A stretch of 64,000 bases of DNA from NCBI GenBank assembly GCA_023014485.1, contig JAJOZX010000943.1:174501-238500 (forward strand). The letters run 5' to 3'. Both the position numbers and the translations under genes were made by a program. Under the pieces are notes generated by a model. That model was not told the origin of the DNA and did no database searches. It saw nothing but the letters and a program-made list of their open reading frames with translations. This DNA comes from Bathynomus jamesi. Its lineage: Eukaryota > Arthropoda > Malacostraca > Isopoda > Cirolanidae. Every line of letters starts with the position of its first letter. Positions within the stretch are counted from its first letter, which is position 1. Positions 21,905-32,779 of the stretch are shown here, piece by piece.

Positions 21905-22333
21905 TCTGTGTGTCTATTGCTTCATGTGAAAGGAGTTTTTCCAAACTGAAATTGATAAAAAATTTCTTTCGCTCGACCATGAGTCAGACAAGATTGACAA
22001 ATCTGGCTTTACTTTCAATTGAACATGAATATGCAAAGAAGGTGAATTTTGATGAGGTCATTGATCAATTTGCAATAGGCTGAGCGTTGAGACTGGATTT
22101 CCTGTGTTTTTTTGTATAAAATAAAATGCAGTATTACCTGTTCACTGAATTTTTAATGTCCTGCATTTTTCTTATTTCCAATTTGCTTATGACAGTACTG
22201 TACTGTTTAAAAATCTACTTGCAAAAATAATATATTTTTCTGTGTGTTTAAATTTTAAAATTACTTATGGGGGGTGCCAAAGGAAGGATCCGCCCCGGGT
22301 GCCAAATACTTTAGGTACGCCCCTGGCTGGAAC

Positions 22334-22997
22334 TCCCGTTTCTCACGTAACTGTCCTCCTTAGCTGATCTTTTTCCGTGTCTCATCTACCCTGTGAGCAG
22401 TCCAGCATGCTCTCAAACACACACTTCTCTCCCTATTCCTCACTACATACACATGCATCTTACACACTACATATTTTTTTCAAAATTAAAAAAAAACAAA
22501 TGGCATCAACTTCAAGAGCCCATTCGAGATGTTCTGGAACTCTGATTCACTTTTCATAAACTTCGTGGCCTTTTCTCAAATTTTCAATCTGTTGAACACC
22601 ACCACTCCTCCTCTAAACCTCATCTTCTTTTCCTGGGACAACTGACAGCAACCCCTTTTCTGTACCCGCTTACTTTCTCTTTGCTCAATTTCACTCCAAA
22701 GGTGGATGTTGCGTATCTGTACGCAATGACCTAACTTGTTCTCGTATTCCCGAACTCGAATCTTCCGAATTCTATACCCTCTGGCTACGGCTTACACGCC
22801 AACCTCACACAAAATACATCTGCGCTGTTTACCTTTCTCCTAATTCTACTGACTATCCAAACTTCTTTGACTACCTCACTTCCAAAGTGGAATACATTCT
22901 TTCTCGCTCTCCCTTTGCTGAAATCTCCATTTTAGGAGATTTCAGTGTTCATCGCCACCTTTGGCTTTCCTCTCATTTCACTGACATCCCTGGTGAA
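22334..22997 (+). pseudogene. LINE-J copy 1: 5' region and endonuclease
   Basis: After the 5' leader (matching 43960-44075) the sequence encodes broken endonuclease blocks: GGCCVSVRNDLTCSRIPELE, YICAVYLSPNSTDYPNFFDY, and EISILGDFSVHRHLWLSS. This matches, from memory, a jockey-like family abundant in crab genomes. It stops at DIPGELA and its continuation appears at 26326 ([17 protein letters not shown]), so a CR1 element has split it. Confidence 0.85.
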
Positions 22998-23378
22998 CTA
23001 GCAGCAATTAATGCGTTGAAGCTAAGGCGCGTAGTATTAGCTTTAATTTCGTTGTTGTTTATAGACCACCCGTTCAACCCCTCGATACCGATACTAGATT
23101 TTTACACACTTCTTGGTAACTTTATTAATAATCAGGATAATGTAGTTGTCGGAGACTTTAACTGCCCTAACGTTAATTACAAGACTTTTACTGGTAATGA
23201 TGAGGGTTTGAGACTGATTGAGTTCATGGAAGATAATTTTTTACGACAGATGGTTACCGAACCAACGGGCGGTGACAATAATTTAGACGTGATGATGTCG
23301 AACGACGAAAATATAGTCGAAGGTTTGGAAGTAGGTGAGAGTTTGGAATGTAGTGATCACCAAATTATAGGTTTAAGC

Positions 23379-23750
23379 CAGTGGTTCCCAACCTGGGGTC
23401 CCCGGACCCCTGGGGGTCCGCGAAGGTAGTACTGGGGGTCCGTGAGCTTTCAATATTTCGAGAGGCTCCAAAGGAAATCGTACATTTACCCACGATAAGG
23501 GCGCTCAGGCTAAAATTTCAAGTTCCCTTGCTCTTGGCTGGAATTATTAATACTTTTTTAATACGCTGTATTTTAATTGCATATTCACTTATATGTCCTT
23601 TATTTGATAGTGAAAAATGAGAAAACGAGTTAATTATTAGTTAATAAAAACAGTTTGTTTGGTAGACGGAATCTTTCAAAAACATGGGGTCCGTGGGAAA
23701 AAAATAAAAATAAAAGGGGTCCTTTGTGGTGAAAAGGTTGGGAACCACTG
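23379..23750. mobile_element. hAT MITE in the CR1 endonuclease
   Basis: Inverted ends CAGTGGTTCCCAACCT, 16 bp, are flanked by an 8-bp duplication GTTTAAGC (23371-23378, 23751-23758). Subterminal GGGGTCC words occur at both ends. Excising it restores the CR1 frame (HQIIGLS...LLIENGKD), so the boundaries are secure. Confidence 0.95.
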
Positions 23751-24461
23751 GTTTAAGCTATTGATAGAAAACGGTAAGGATAGTAACGTAATAGAAGTCC
23801 CTGATTTTTGTAGGGCTAATTTTGATAGTTTTGCGGACAAGATGAGAGTAGTGGACTGGGATAATTTATTTATGGGTAATGACGCAAATTTTCATTGGGA
23901 GGCGTTTAAAGAAAGTTTTTTGAAGCATGCTAGAAATCATGGTAGGCCCAAGTGGTGGACTAGGGAAATAGGTGAGTTCATAAACGAGCGTAACAGAGCG
24001 TATAGACTTAATAAACGCAATGGCACGGTAGCTAACTTTAATAGATATATCGAGCTTAGACGTCAGGTTAAAAGATCTGTTAGGAATGCTAAGCGTAATT
24101 TTGAGATACTTGTAGCTGCGGGTAGTAAACATAATCCGAAAAAGTTTTTTGTCTATGTCAATAATCGTAAGCCAATGAAAGATAACATAGGCCCTCTAGT
24201 GGACGCTAACGGCGCTGTGGCTTCCGACGCTCAGGCGATGGCGTGTATGTTTAACAACTTTTTTGCCACAGATTTTACCGTCGAAGACGTAAATAATGTC
24301 CCTGACGTGGACGATATCGTTCCATTTAGTAGCGAGACTATTTTGAATGAAATAACTGTTTATGAGGGTGAGATTGCTTATTATATCGATAAGCTAAAAG
24401 TTAGCAAGGCTCCAGGCCCTGACGCGCTTCATCCTAGACATTTGAAAGATTTGAAAGACGT

Positions 24462-24489
24462 TATCTATCTATCTATCTATCTATCTATC
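24462..24489. repeat. (TATC)n microsatellite inside CR1 coding sequence
   Basis: Seven TATC units expand the CR1 reading frame between LKDLKDV and the next reverse-transcriptase block, and shift it. Confidence 0.95.
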
Positions 24490-25803
24490 AAATATTTTTA
24501 ATAAGTTATTGGAAGCGGGGATTATTCCTGAAGACTTCAAATTAGCTAATGTTACGCCCATTTTTTAAAAAGGCGGTAAACTTTTTGAATCTGTAGTTAG
24601 GGATCGTATTGTCGATCACTTAGAAAGTCGCGACTTCATTAATAGTAGTCAGCATGGGTTTCGACACAATAAATCTTGTTTAACTAATTTGTTAGAGTTT
24701 TATAACGAAATAGTGCGCGAATACGATAGGCATAGAGCGAGCGGCTGACGTTATTAATTTAGACTTTAAAAAAGCGTTCGATACAGTTCCACATAGAAGA
24801 TTAATTGCGAAGGTTAAAGCGCACGGTATACGCGGTCAGGTAGCTAACTGGTTAGAGGAATGGCTTCGTGCCAGGAAACAGAGGGTCGTTGTTAATGGTA
24901 GGGAATCGGGGTGGTTGGATGTAAGTAGCGGTGTCCCACAGGGTTCAGTGTTAGGCCCATTGCTATTCGTAATCTACATTAACGACATAGATGTAGGCTT
25001 GACCAGTAACGTGTCAAAATTCGCGGACGATACTAAAATAGGCGGTAAAGTTCTTAACGTGGACGATAGAAATAGGCTCCAAGACGATGTAAATAGGATT
25101 ATGGAGTGGACGGATAAGTGGCAGATGCAATTTAACGTAGATAAATGTAAAGTTTTGCGTATAGGTTCTCGTAACAACAATTACACGTACACGATGGACG
25201 ATAGAAGTGAGCGTTGACGAGGAAGTAAATTTAGGCGTACGCGTATCTAAGGATTTGAAAGTTAGGAACAAGTGCCTGGAGTCTTGCGCAAAAGCTATTA
25301 GGATGTTAGGCTTCATAGCGCGTAATTTCGAATTTAAATGGAAGAATATTATTTTGCTCCGTTACAAGTCCCTAGTCAGGCCTCAGAATATGCCGTTCAG
25401 TTTTGGTGCCCGTATTTGCGTGAGGATATTGATAGGTTGGAAAGGGTTCAGCGACGCGCCACGAAACTAATTCCATCACTACGCAACAAGTCTTACGAAG
25501 ATAAGATTAAAGAGTTAGACGTGCATTCGATTAAGAGGGAAGCTTATTGAAGTTTTCAAAATCTTTAATAAAATCAATAACGTAAATTTTTACAAATTGT
25601 TCATTTTCGATAATAGCAATAATCGTAATAACGGATTTAAATTACGTGGTAGGCGTTTCATTACTAACATCGCTAAAAACTTTTTTACGTTTAAAGTTAT
25701 TGATAAATGGAATAATCTTCCCGCGTACGTCCTGAACTCTACCAACGTTAATATGTTTAAAAACCGTTTAGATAGGCATTTTAAAAATATTAACGTCGTT
25801 TAA

Positions 25804-26325
25804 AATAATAAAACAATTAGCAACAGGATCTCTGGGAGTGATAGTAGAGGTTTCAGTCTGTTGACGATTGATGCCAGCTTATGACATGCCAGCGTGTGAT
25901 ATGCCAGCGAGTGATATGCCAGCGATAAATTTATATTATGAAAAAAAAGTTAGACTAACACGAATTAAATGTAGCTCGTAGCGTAAACTAACCCACTTTG
26001 TCATACTCTTCATGCTTTTTTTCTTTTCTCCTCTCTTTACTTGCATGTCTGTAGTTTGCATGGTATGACAGTGTTTCTTTGAGTTAAGACTGTGTTTGCA
26101 TGGTTTGTAAGCGTTCTTATTTTACTTCTTTTCATCTTCACCCTTCTCCTATTCTCTTCGACTATTTTTCCGACTTGTCGGCAGTGGCCGGCGGATGATG
26201 ATGGTGGTGAGTCTTTCTCGCTCTTTTTATGAATGAATGTTAACCCACGAATGATAGGTTTTGCTACTTACTTAATCCCTTTTTCTCCTCTAACTCCTAT
26301 TCTCTTCTTTTAACCCCCTACTCTC
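25804..26325 (+). other. Unassigned stretch with a TGATATGCCAGCG tandem
   Basis: Four units of about 15-17 bp built on GCCAGCGTGTGATAT lie at 25872-25925. The rest is pyrimidine-rich and may belong to LINE-J or to the 3' flank of CR1. No coding signal. Confidence 0.5.
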
Positions 26326-28249
26326 TTCTTTCTCTTAGGTTAACCTTAGAGTGGATCTTAGAGCAGACTGTACAACACCCTACTGGTATCCCCGATCGCC
26401 TTGGAGATAGGCCCAACATTCTGGATTTTTTTCTTACCTCTACTTTACTTACTCTTCTCTCCCTCCTCTTTTCCATTCCGACGGCACAGTTGCCGTCTCT
26501 TCTCCTGACAAAGCTGAACTCTTCGCTCAAACTTTCGCTTACAATTGAACCCTGAACGATTCCGGTGCTGTTCCTCCATCTCCTCCCCCCCTTTGACTTT
26601 ATTATGTCTGAAATTAGAATCTCTTCCAAAGATGTTTTTTTCTGCCCTATCTGGCTCAACTCTAGTAAGGCGTATGGTCCTGATGGTGTTCCTCCTGTTG
26701 TTCTTAAGAACTGTGCGTCTGTGCTGACACCCTGCCTAGGCAAACTCTTTCGTCTTTGTCTCTAAGCTGGTACTTTTCCTTCCTGCTGGAAGTTCGCTTT
26801 CATTCAACTTGTCCCAAAGAAGGGTGACAGCTCTCAACCCTCCAACCATCGTCCAATTGCTTTGATTTGTTGCCTTTCTAAAGGTTTTGAATCTATCCTT
26901 AATTCTTAAACACCTTTCTTCTCACAATCTTCTTTCAGATCGTCAGTGTGGATTCCGTAAGGGACGCTCTACTGGCGATCTTCTTGCATATCTCTCTGAC
27001 TCTTGGTCATCCTCCTTTCGGGATTTTGGTGAAACTTTTGCTATTGCGCTTGACATATCAAAAACTTTTGATCGAGTCTGGCACAAATCTTTAATTTCCA
27101 AACTGCCCTTCTTCGTTTTCTATCCTTCTGTCTGTGCCTTCATCTCTAATTTCCTTTCTGGCCGATCTATAGCTGCAGTTGTAGATGGCCACTGTTCTTG
27201 TACTAAAACTATTAACAGTGGTGTTCCTTATGATTCTGTCCTGTCACTCACTCTTTTCCTTTTGTTTATTAATGATCTTTTAATTCGCACTTCCTGTCCT
27301 ATTCACTCCTATGCCGATGATTCCAATCTTCACTTCTCCACCCACTTCCCAAAGCGTCCCTCACAGCAGTCACTTCACGATTCGCGTTGGACGGCTATGG
27401 AGCACCTGACCTCTGATCTTTCTGCTATATCTGACTGAGGCAGAGAAAACCTTGTGGCTTTCAATGCCTCAAAAACTCAGTTCCTCCATCTCTCTACTCG
27501 TCACAATCTTCTACACAACTATCCCCTTACCTTCAACAACACAACTCAATTCTTCCTCTTCTCTTAATATTCTTGGCATTTCATTTTCTTGTGATCTTTC
27601 GTGGAAAGGTCACATACACTCTCTTTGCAAAACAGCTTCTAAGAGGTTAGGTGTGCTGTACCGCCTCCGCAGTTTCTTCACCCACATTCAGTTGGTGTCT
27701 CTGTACAGGGGTCTTGTTCGCTCCTGTATGGAGTATGCTTCTCATGTGTGGGGTGGCTCAACCCACACCGCCGTGCTTGACCGGGTGGAATCAAAGACTT
27801 TTCGTCTCATCACTTCCCCACCTCTTACTAATTGTCTTCAATCTCTCTCCCTTCGCCGCAATGTTGCCTCACTCTCTCTTTACTATCGCTATCATAACGG
27901 ACATTGCTCTTCTGAACTCTCTAACTGCATGCCTCCTTCTTTAAGGAGAGCACGCAGGACCGGACTTTCTGCACTTTCTCATTCCTTTTCTGTCCAACTA
28001 TCTAATGCAAGGGTTAATCGATATTTTCATTATTTCATCTACTCAACCGGTCAACTCTTGAACAATCTTCCTCAATCCATCTTTCCTCCTGTCTATGACC
28101 TCCAATCTTTCAAACGCAGTGTGTCTAGGCATCTCAAAAAACCCGGACCTTGATTTTGGCTCTTTTCTTCTTCTATGGAAGAAATGCCCACAAATGCTTT
28201 TGCGGGCATTTGCTCTTGGACCCTCTTTACTGCATAAAAAAAAAATCAA
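26326..28249 (+). pseudogene. LINE-J copy 1: reverse transcriptase and 3' end
   Basis: It resumes LINE-J after the CR1 insertion with [20 protein letters not shown]. The reverse transcriptase then shows SKAYGPDGVPPVVLKNCASV, DRQCGFRKGRSTGDLLAYLS, ALDISKTFDRVWHKSLISKL, INSGVPYDSVLSLTLFLLFI and SYADDSNLHF (YADD). The C-terminal frame (27452-28153) has MEYASHVWGGSTHTAVLDRV and ends near LKKPGP. A 3' tail with GAAATGCCCACAAATGC leads to an A-rich end at about 28232. There is an internal deletion near 26460 and several stops and frameshifts. Confidence 0.9.
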
Positions 28250-28780
28250 TATTATAAATATAAAACCAAATACAATATTGTTAATATAATTAATTCTGAA
28301 TTTAAAAACTAAGATGTATTAGTTACTTAATCCATGACCTGGTAATTATTCTGGAAGGAATTTAGCTTCTCTGAAACAGATTGGGAGGCCTCGTAGGCTT
28401 CATGTCTGTCAAACTAGACATGTCCCTGATAACCTTTCCATACTTCCTTTCAGTCCTACCTCTTACTTGGCAAAGTCTCAACTTTTTAGAAGTCAAGTTA
28501 AACCTCCTAATGTACATAAGTTCAGATGCAAACAGTTTAAAACGTCACTATTTGTATGTGTCACAGTACGATAACGGTCTTTTGCTGTTTGTAGTGAAAT
28601 GGTCCACTCCCTCTCATGTCACATACCCCTTGTTGACCTCTCGCGTAACCCCCACACCCCACTCCTAGTTTTGGAACCGCTGAACAGTAGTAGTGAGAGA
28701 AGTGCTCGGAACGTGGCTGACGCTATCATGCTGGGCGGGGACGAATCCACCTCTGTGCTGCACATATTACTTCACTCTTC
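28250..28780. other. No gene recognised
   Basis: AT-rich at first, then of mixed composition. I see no protein motif or inverted ends that I can name. Confidence 0.45.

Positions 28781-28830
<50 letters not shown>
28781..28830. repeat. (TA)n microsatellite
   Basis: Pure TA array of about 25 units. Confidence 0.95.
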
Positions 28831-28832
<2 letters not shown>

Positions 28833-29475
28833 CTATAAGGGAGGTTAAAAGCAATGAAGGAAATTAAAGATAAGTGAAAATCCATACATATATTGTTAGA
28901 AGTTTAATATAAAAGTGTTCATTATAAACATTCTTTGTGGACCTTTTATAAAACTTTTATTTTAATATAAAAACTTTTGTGCCTCAACAAATTTCAAAAA
29001 AATTTTTAGATTTTCTTTTTTATTTTTTATTTTTTCACTTTTGTTTCAAGTTTTGATTGTTTTACGCCATCAAGATTTTGTTTAGCTGGAAGGGCTTCTT
29101 TTTTTGCTCACTTTTCGCTTTCACCTGCTGCACAAAAGTAGGGGTGGGGGGGTTAGAAAGAGCCCCCCCCCCCGTACCTCTCCAGAAATAAGAAAAATAA
29201 CCGAAAGATGATATTAAGAGTGAATTAGATTTCACGTAAGAAATTTCAGGATTATTAGCGCTTCAAGAGCCTTTGTGCGGGTGCCAACTTTTCCCTGAAG
29301 GCACTTTCCTTCACATTTGGTTTTCTTTAATAAATTATTTTATTTCTTCAGATTTTTTTTCTTCAAAAAGCGAGAAAGGAAATTCCAATTTGTTCTTCAA
29401 ATGTAGTACAGTATAAAGGGTATCTCAAGTAAGTCTTTTACGTCGTGAGAACATTATTCTTAATTGTTTTGAACT
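28831..29475. other. No gene seen
   Basis: AT-rich sequence with poly-C and poly-T runs (G/C run at 29163-29173). Nothing codes here. Confidence 0.5.
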
Positions 29476-29476
29476 C

Positions 29477-29481
29477 GCGCG

Positions 29482-29542
<61 letters not shown>
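29477..29542. repeat. Compound (CG)n(AC)n microsatellite
   Basis: A short CG array passes into an AC array of about 26 units. Confidence 0.95.
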
Positions 29543-29544
<2 letters not shown>

Positions 29545-29635
29545 TCAATGTTTCTGCCTTAATGTGTATACTAAATTTGGTGCAGATTACCCTAGCTGTT
29601 TAGACGTGTATAAACAAATAAACATAATCATCATC

Positions 29636-29638
<3 letters not shown>

Positions 29639-29690
<52 letters not shown>
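29639..29690. repeat. (TA)n microsatellite
   Basis: Pure TA array immediately before the LINE-R 5' end. Confidence 0.95.
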
Positions 29691-29695
<5 letters not shown>

Positions 29696-29861
29696 GGGGA
29701 CAGGGAAATTAAGGAATTCTTCCCACTTGGTCCTAGCGTGTCGTAAAAGGCGACTAAAAATAAGGGACGGGTGCGGGGATACCCCCGGATTTCATTAGAA
29801 ATATCAAAATGGTCGCAGACAAAATTTCACATGAATCAGAGAATATTTACTGGTGCCACAT
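29691..29861 (+). mobile_element. LINE-R 5' region
   Basis: The leader CCTAGCGTGTCGTAAAAGGC followed by GACTAAAAATAAGGGACGGG matches, from memory, the 5' end of a LINE family very common in decapods. It is interrupted at 29862 by a transposon and the LINE continues at 32780. Confidence 0.65.
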
Positions 29862-32779
29862 TAAGGTGGTCCTTATTTTTGAACTTTCGAAATTCAATGC
29901 GGCTACCCCTGGATATTGTTACTAGTCTCAAAAAAGTGTTGTAAGCAAAATTTTAGCTCAATCGGCTTATAATATCTGCTATATTACCTCAATGTTTCCC
30001 CCATAAGGAAGAAAATTCAACGACCTTCAATGACCTTCATCAGTCATTGATAAGTGCAAGTATTTGTACTTCCGGTGTTTGTTTGTCTCCTCCTGCACAT
30101 TTGGGTTCAGAATATTGTATCTCTAATATTATCTTTTGGTTGCTGCTGTTTTGTGTGTTAACGGAGTGTTCCTTCTTCCTCAGGCGAATCTCGAGAATGG
30201 CATCGACAAGGACGTCTACTGAAGTGTGGTTAGTTGGCCAGCCAAGAAAGGAATTGATTGGAGGGAAGCTTCTTTCTTCGGGAGAAGTACTCCAGCGCCT
30301 GTTCCACCAGCTCCGAAAGGAGAAAATGTCCCTCTGTGAGGCTGCAACGACTGTTTGCCGAGATGTGGGGGACTTTTGGGAGAGGGCCAGGATTCCGACC
30401 ACGACAAACAGAAACATCATCCCGAAGATCGAGGTGTCTATATGAAGAGTGGCGAGGTCTTGGAAAGACGAAGAGTAGGAAGTCGGAGGCAGAAAAAAGG
30501 GAGAGGGAGACTTTCCTTCAGAAATTGGAGGAATTCTTCGACGTCGCCCATGCCGATGCCAACAACTTGATCAAAAATGAAGAGGACAAGGAGTTCCTGA
30601 TGGCGCAGAGGGAGAAAGGAAGGTGGGGCTGCATGATGGGAGTGGATAAGAAACTGGCGGAGAAGGAGTCCTAGAAGTTGAGCCGAAGCCGCGCTGAGAC
30701 AGCACGTCAGGAACAGGACATGAAACGCCGCCAAGAAAAAACTAACGTGGTGGAGCTGGAGAGCTCTTCCAGTAGCAGCGCCCATGAGATGGCGAGCGAT
30801 GGGGACTCTACAGCAGCAGGTCCTTCTACCTCCATGGCGGCACCTCCGAAGCGACGACGTGCCTCCGAAGCCCTGTTGATGACTCCAGCGATAGCCACAG
30901 CATTGGATCGGGCCAAGACCACGGATCTCAATGCTGCATACATCCTGACGGCCGTTGCTTCTGTGTATGGACGAGACCCATCGACAGTGGCATTGAACCG
31001 GCAGAGTATCCGCCAAGCCCATATGAAGTTGCGTCAGCAGACAGCTGAGGGCTTGATGGAGTCCTTCGATCCGACTGTGCTCCTCATTATCCACTGGGAT
31101 GGTAAGATCAGTCCCGATCTCACTGGTGGCGATGCCGCCGAGCATCTTCTGATCCTTGTTTCTGGCGAAGGAGTGTTGAAACTGCTATGCGATCCCACAC
31201 TGCCTTCCGGTACGGGCGAAGCCCTAGCGAATGCCACCATCGAGGCTCTGGATGAGTGGGGTAGTTCTGATCGTGTCAGAGGCATGTTCTTCGATACGAC
31301 GTCAAGCAACGGGAGTTCGTAGAGGAGCTTGCACACTCATCCACCAAAGGCTCGACGTTAACCTCCTCCATCTTGCCCGCCGTCACCACATGCTGGAAAT
31401 TGTGGCCGAGCAAGTTTTCACTCTCAGGCCTTCCTCTGGTCTAGACATCCCCCTCTTCAAAAAGTTCAAGCAGAAGTGGTTTTTTTTTTTATTTGAATGA
31501 CTTCGAACCGATGAAAGATGACTCCGGGGCTGATGACATCATTGGCTTCTGCAAGCGCCAACTCCAGGAGGTACAGCCGCGGGACGACTACCGTGAGTTG
31601 CTGGAGTTCACCATCGTAGTCATGGTGGGCGTTCTCCCACGTGGTATCTGGTTCATCCGTCCCGGCGTTTACCACCGCGCCCGATGGATGGCTCGGGTCA
31701 TATATGCCATCAAGATCTTCCTCTTCCGCAACCAGTTCGAGCTCAGTCCACGAGAGAAGCGAAGCCTCAGCCGTTTCGTCCCATTCGCGGTGACGACATA
31801 CATTTCCGCTTGGTTTGAGGCCCCACTAGCTGATTCTGCACCAGCCAATGACCTCCGCTTGTACAAGCAGCTGATTTCTTATAAAGACGGGGAAATTGCC
31901 ACCGAGGGGTCCAATGCTTTTGACCGGCATCTGTGGTATCTGTCGGAAAAGCTGGCTGGACTGGCGTTCTTCGACATAAAATCACCGCCGAAGAAAAGAA
32001 ACACATGATCGCTGCTCTCCAAGATGAAGGACCTACCAAAGCGGATTTGTGTCCCTGCGGATGTCACCCTGAAGGACAAGACGGTGGCCAACTTCGTCAC
32101 CTCGCGGTCTGGGCGCCTCTTCGCGGCTCTCGACCTCCCCGACGGATTCCTAGGTGTGGACCCCACCGAGTGGGAAGGCCGAGAGGATTACGAGGCTGCT
32201 TCTCGCCGCATCCGAAGCCTCCGTGTGATTAACGACTGCGCAGAGCGAAGAGTGAAGCTGATTCAGGAGTTCAATCCTGTCATCACCAGGAACGAGGGCC
32301 AGTTCCTCCTCCAAGCCACTGAGGAGCATCGGAGGCGTTTTTCGGATGCGCGAAAGAGCACTCTTGCCTAGAAATAGGCAACAATGAGTGGGAGTTGCGG
32401 TCCCATGAGAGTAATATTGTACCTCTCTTTATATATATATATATATTGTTGTACTTCCCAGACATTGTTTGTCTCCTCGTTTTTTCTCATTTTCGAATTA
32501 AACTATATAATCAATTGATGTTTGAAACATATTCCCATTCGAAAAAAGTTTTATTTTCAGTTCTAAGGTTCCGTCCCTTCATCCCCAAATATAGAGTTTC
32601 ACACCGTAGACTATATAACAATATCAGCGTACTAGTAGCGTACTGACAACCAATGTGGCATCGGATAATATAAGCCGATTGAACTAAAATTTTGCTTACA
32701 GCACTTTTTTTGAGACTAGTAACAATATCCCGGGGTAGCCGCATTGAATTTCGAAAGTTCAAAAATAAGGACCACCCTA
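29862..32779 (+). mobile_element. 2.9-kb DNA transposon inserted in LINE-R
   Basis: Inverted ends of about 115 bp: TAAGGTGGTCCTTATTTTTG at the left, with TAGGGTGGTCCTTATTTTTG as complement on the right. They extend to the GCCGATTGAGCTAAAATTTTG region and are about 90% alike. I see no clean target duplication. It contains one degenerate transposase-like gene. The TAGGGTGG-type terminus resembles those of the elements at 44076-47553 and 60283-60871. Confidence 0.85.
30197..32371 (+). pseudogene. Transposase-like gene, hAT-like layout, broken
   Basis: The plus strand begins MASTRTSTEVWLVGQPRKEL and continues across frameshifts at about 30435, 30672, 31320, 31495 and 32005. Blocks are the HADANNLIKNEEDKEFLMAQ region, a Ser/Ala-rich linker, LIIHWDGKISPDLTGGD, RVRGMFFDTTSSNGSS (Asp region), LARRHHMLEIVAEQVF (normally CRHH; the Cys is now Arg), and the end NDCAERRVKLIQEFNPVI with a Glu. 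The order Asp, (C)xxH, Glu parallels hAT enzymes, and AERRVKLI parallels AVERCVKLV of the intact 749-residue protein at 44582-46831. The assignment to a distant hAT-like group is inference. Confidence 0.75.

Larger units (their letters stand above)
18930..22083 (+). pseudogene. ZMYM/TTF-type hAT transposase, broken
   Basis: This is the enzyme of the 12.4-kb hAT element. An acidic N-terminal segment (18971-19411) is followed by a TTF-type zinc finger in shifted frames (LFCFCCRLFALDD, NPKVSDHEASEQH). The catalytic region at 19713-19970 has FFPVAGKTAAELTGDI, GQGYDNAATMAG with the expected Asp, and PCANHSLNLCG, the hAT CxxH motif. Next come LSQTRWSAHYDDAV (the RW motif) and a long helical domain (20034-20870). 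The C-terminal dimerisation part, SIASCERSFSKLKLIKN with its catalytic Glu, lies beyond a 1,019-bp insertion and ends at 22083. Several stops and frameshifts (19411, 19562, about 19960) make it inactive. Confidence 0.9.
9931..22325 (+). mobile_element. 12.4-kb hAT transposon loaded with nested insertions
   Basis: The element starts CAGTGGCGTACTAAG and ends with the complement of CAGGGGCGTACCTAAAG, both followed inward by a GGCGGxxCCGCCCCGGGTG motif. The 8-bp duplication GCTGGAAC flanks it (9923-9930, 22326-22333). Its own gene is the ZMYM/TTF-type hAT transposase at about 18930-22083. Subtracting the nested insertions (10640-13006, about 13150-18050, 20886-21904) leaves roughly 4 kb, normal for such an element. 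The related empty site at 43952-43970 reads GTGCTGGAACTCCCG with a single GCTGGAAC, confirming the boundaries. Confidence 0.93.
22998..25803 (+). pseudogene. CR1-type non-LTR retrotransposon
   Basis: The endonuclease part has NVVVGDFNCPNVNYKTF and ESLECSDHQIIGLS, and is interrupted at 23379-23750 by a hAT MITE. The reverse transcriptase follows: KWWTREIGEFINERNRAY, KFFVYVNNRKPMKDNIGPL, SKAPGPDALHPRHLKDL, a TATC array, SSQHGFRHNKSCLTNLLEF, DFKKAFDTVPHRRLIAKV, SSGVPQGSVLGPLLFVIYIN and KFADDTKIGG, in several frames. The C-terminus ends NLPAYVLNSTNVNMFKNRLD at 25803. A stop sits in PIF*KGGK. The motif set is typical of the CR1 clade. Confidence 0.9.

Noticed and set aside
30197..32371. Candidate multi-exon host gene from successive good frames
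   Set aside because: Frames switch without GT-AG boundaries where expected, and the whole lies between 115-bp inverted ends inside a LINE.
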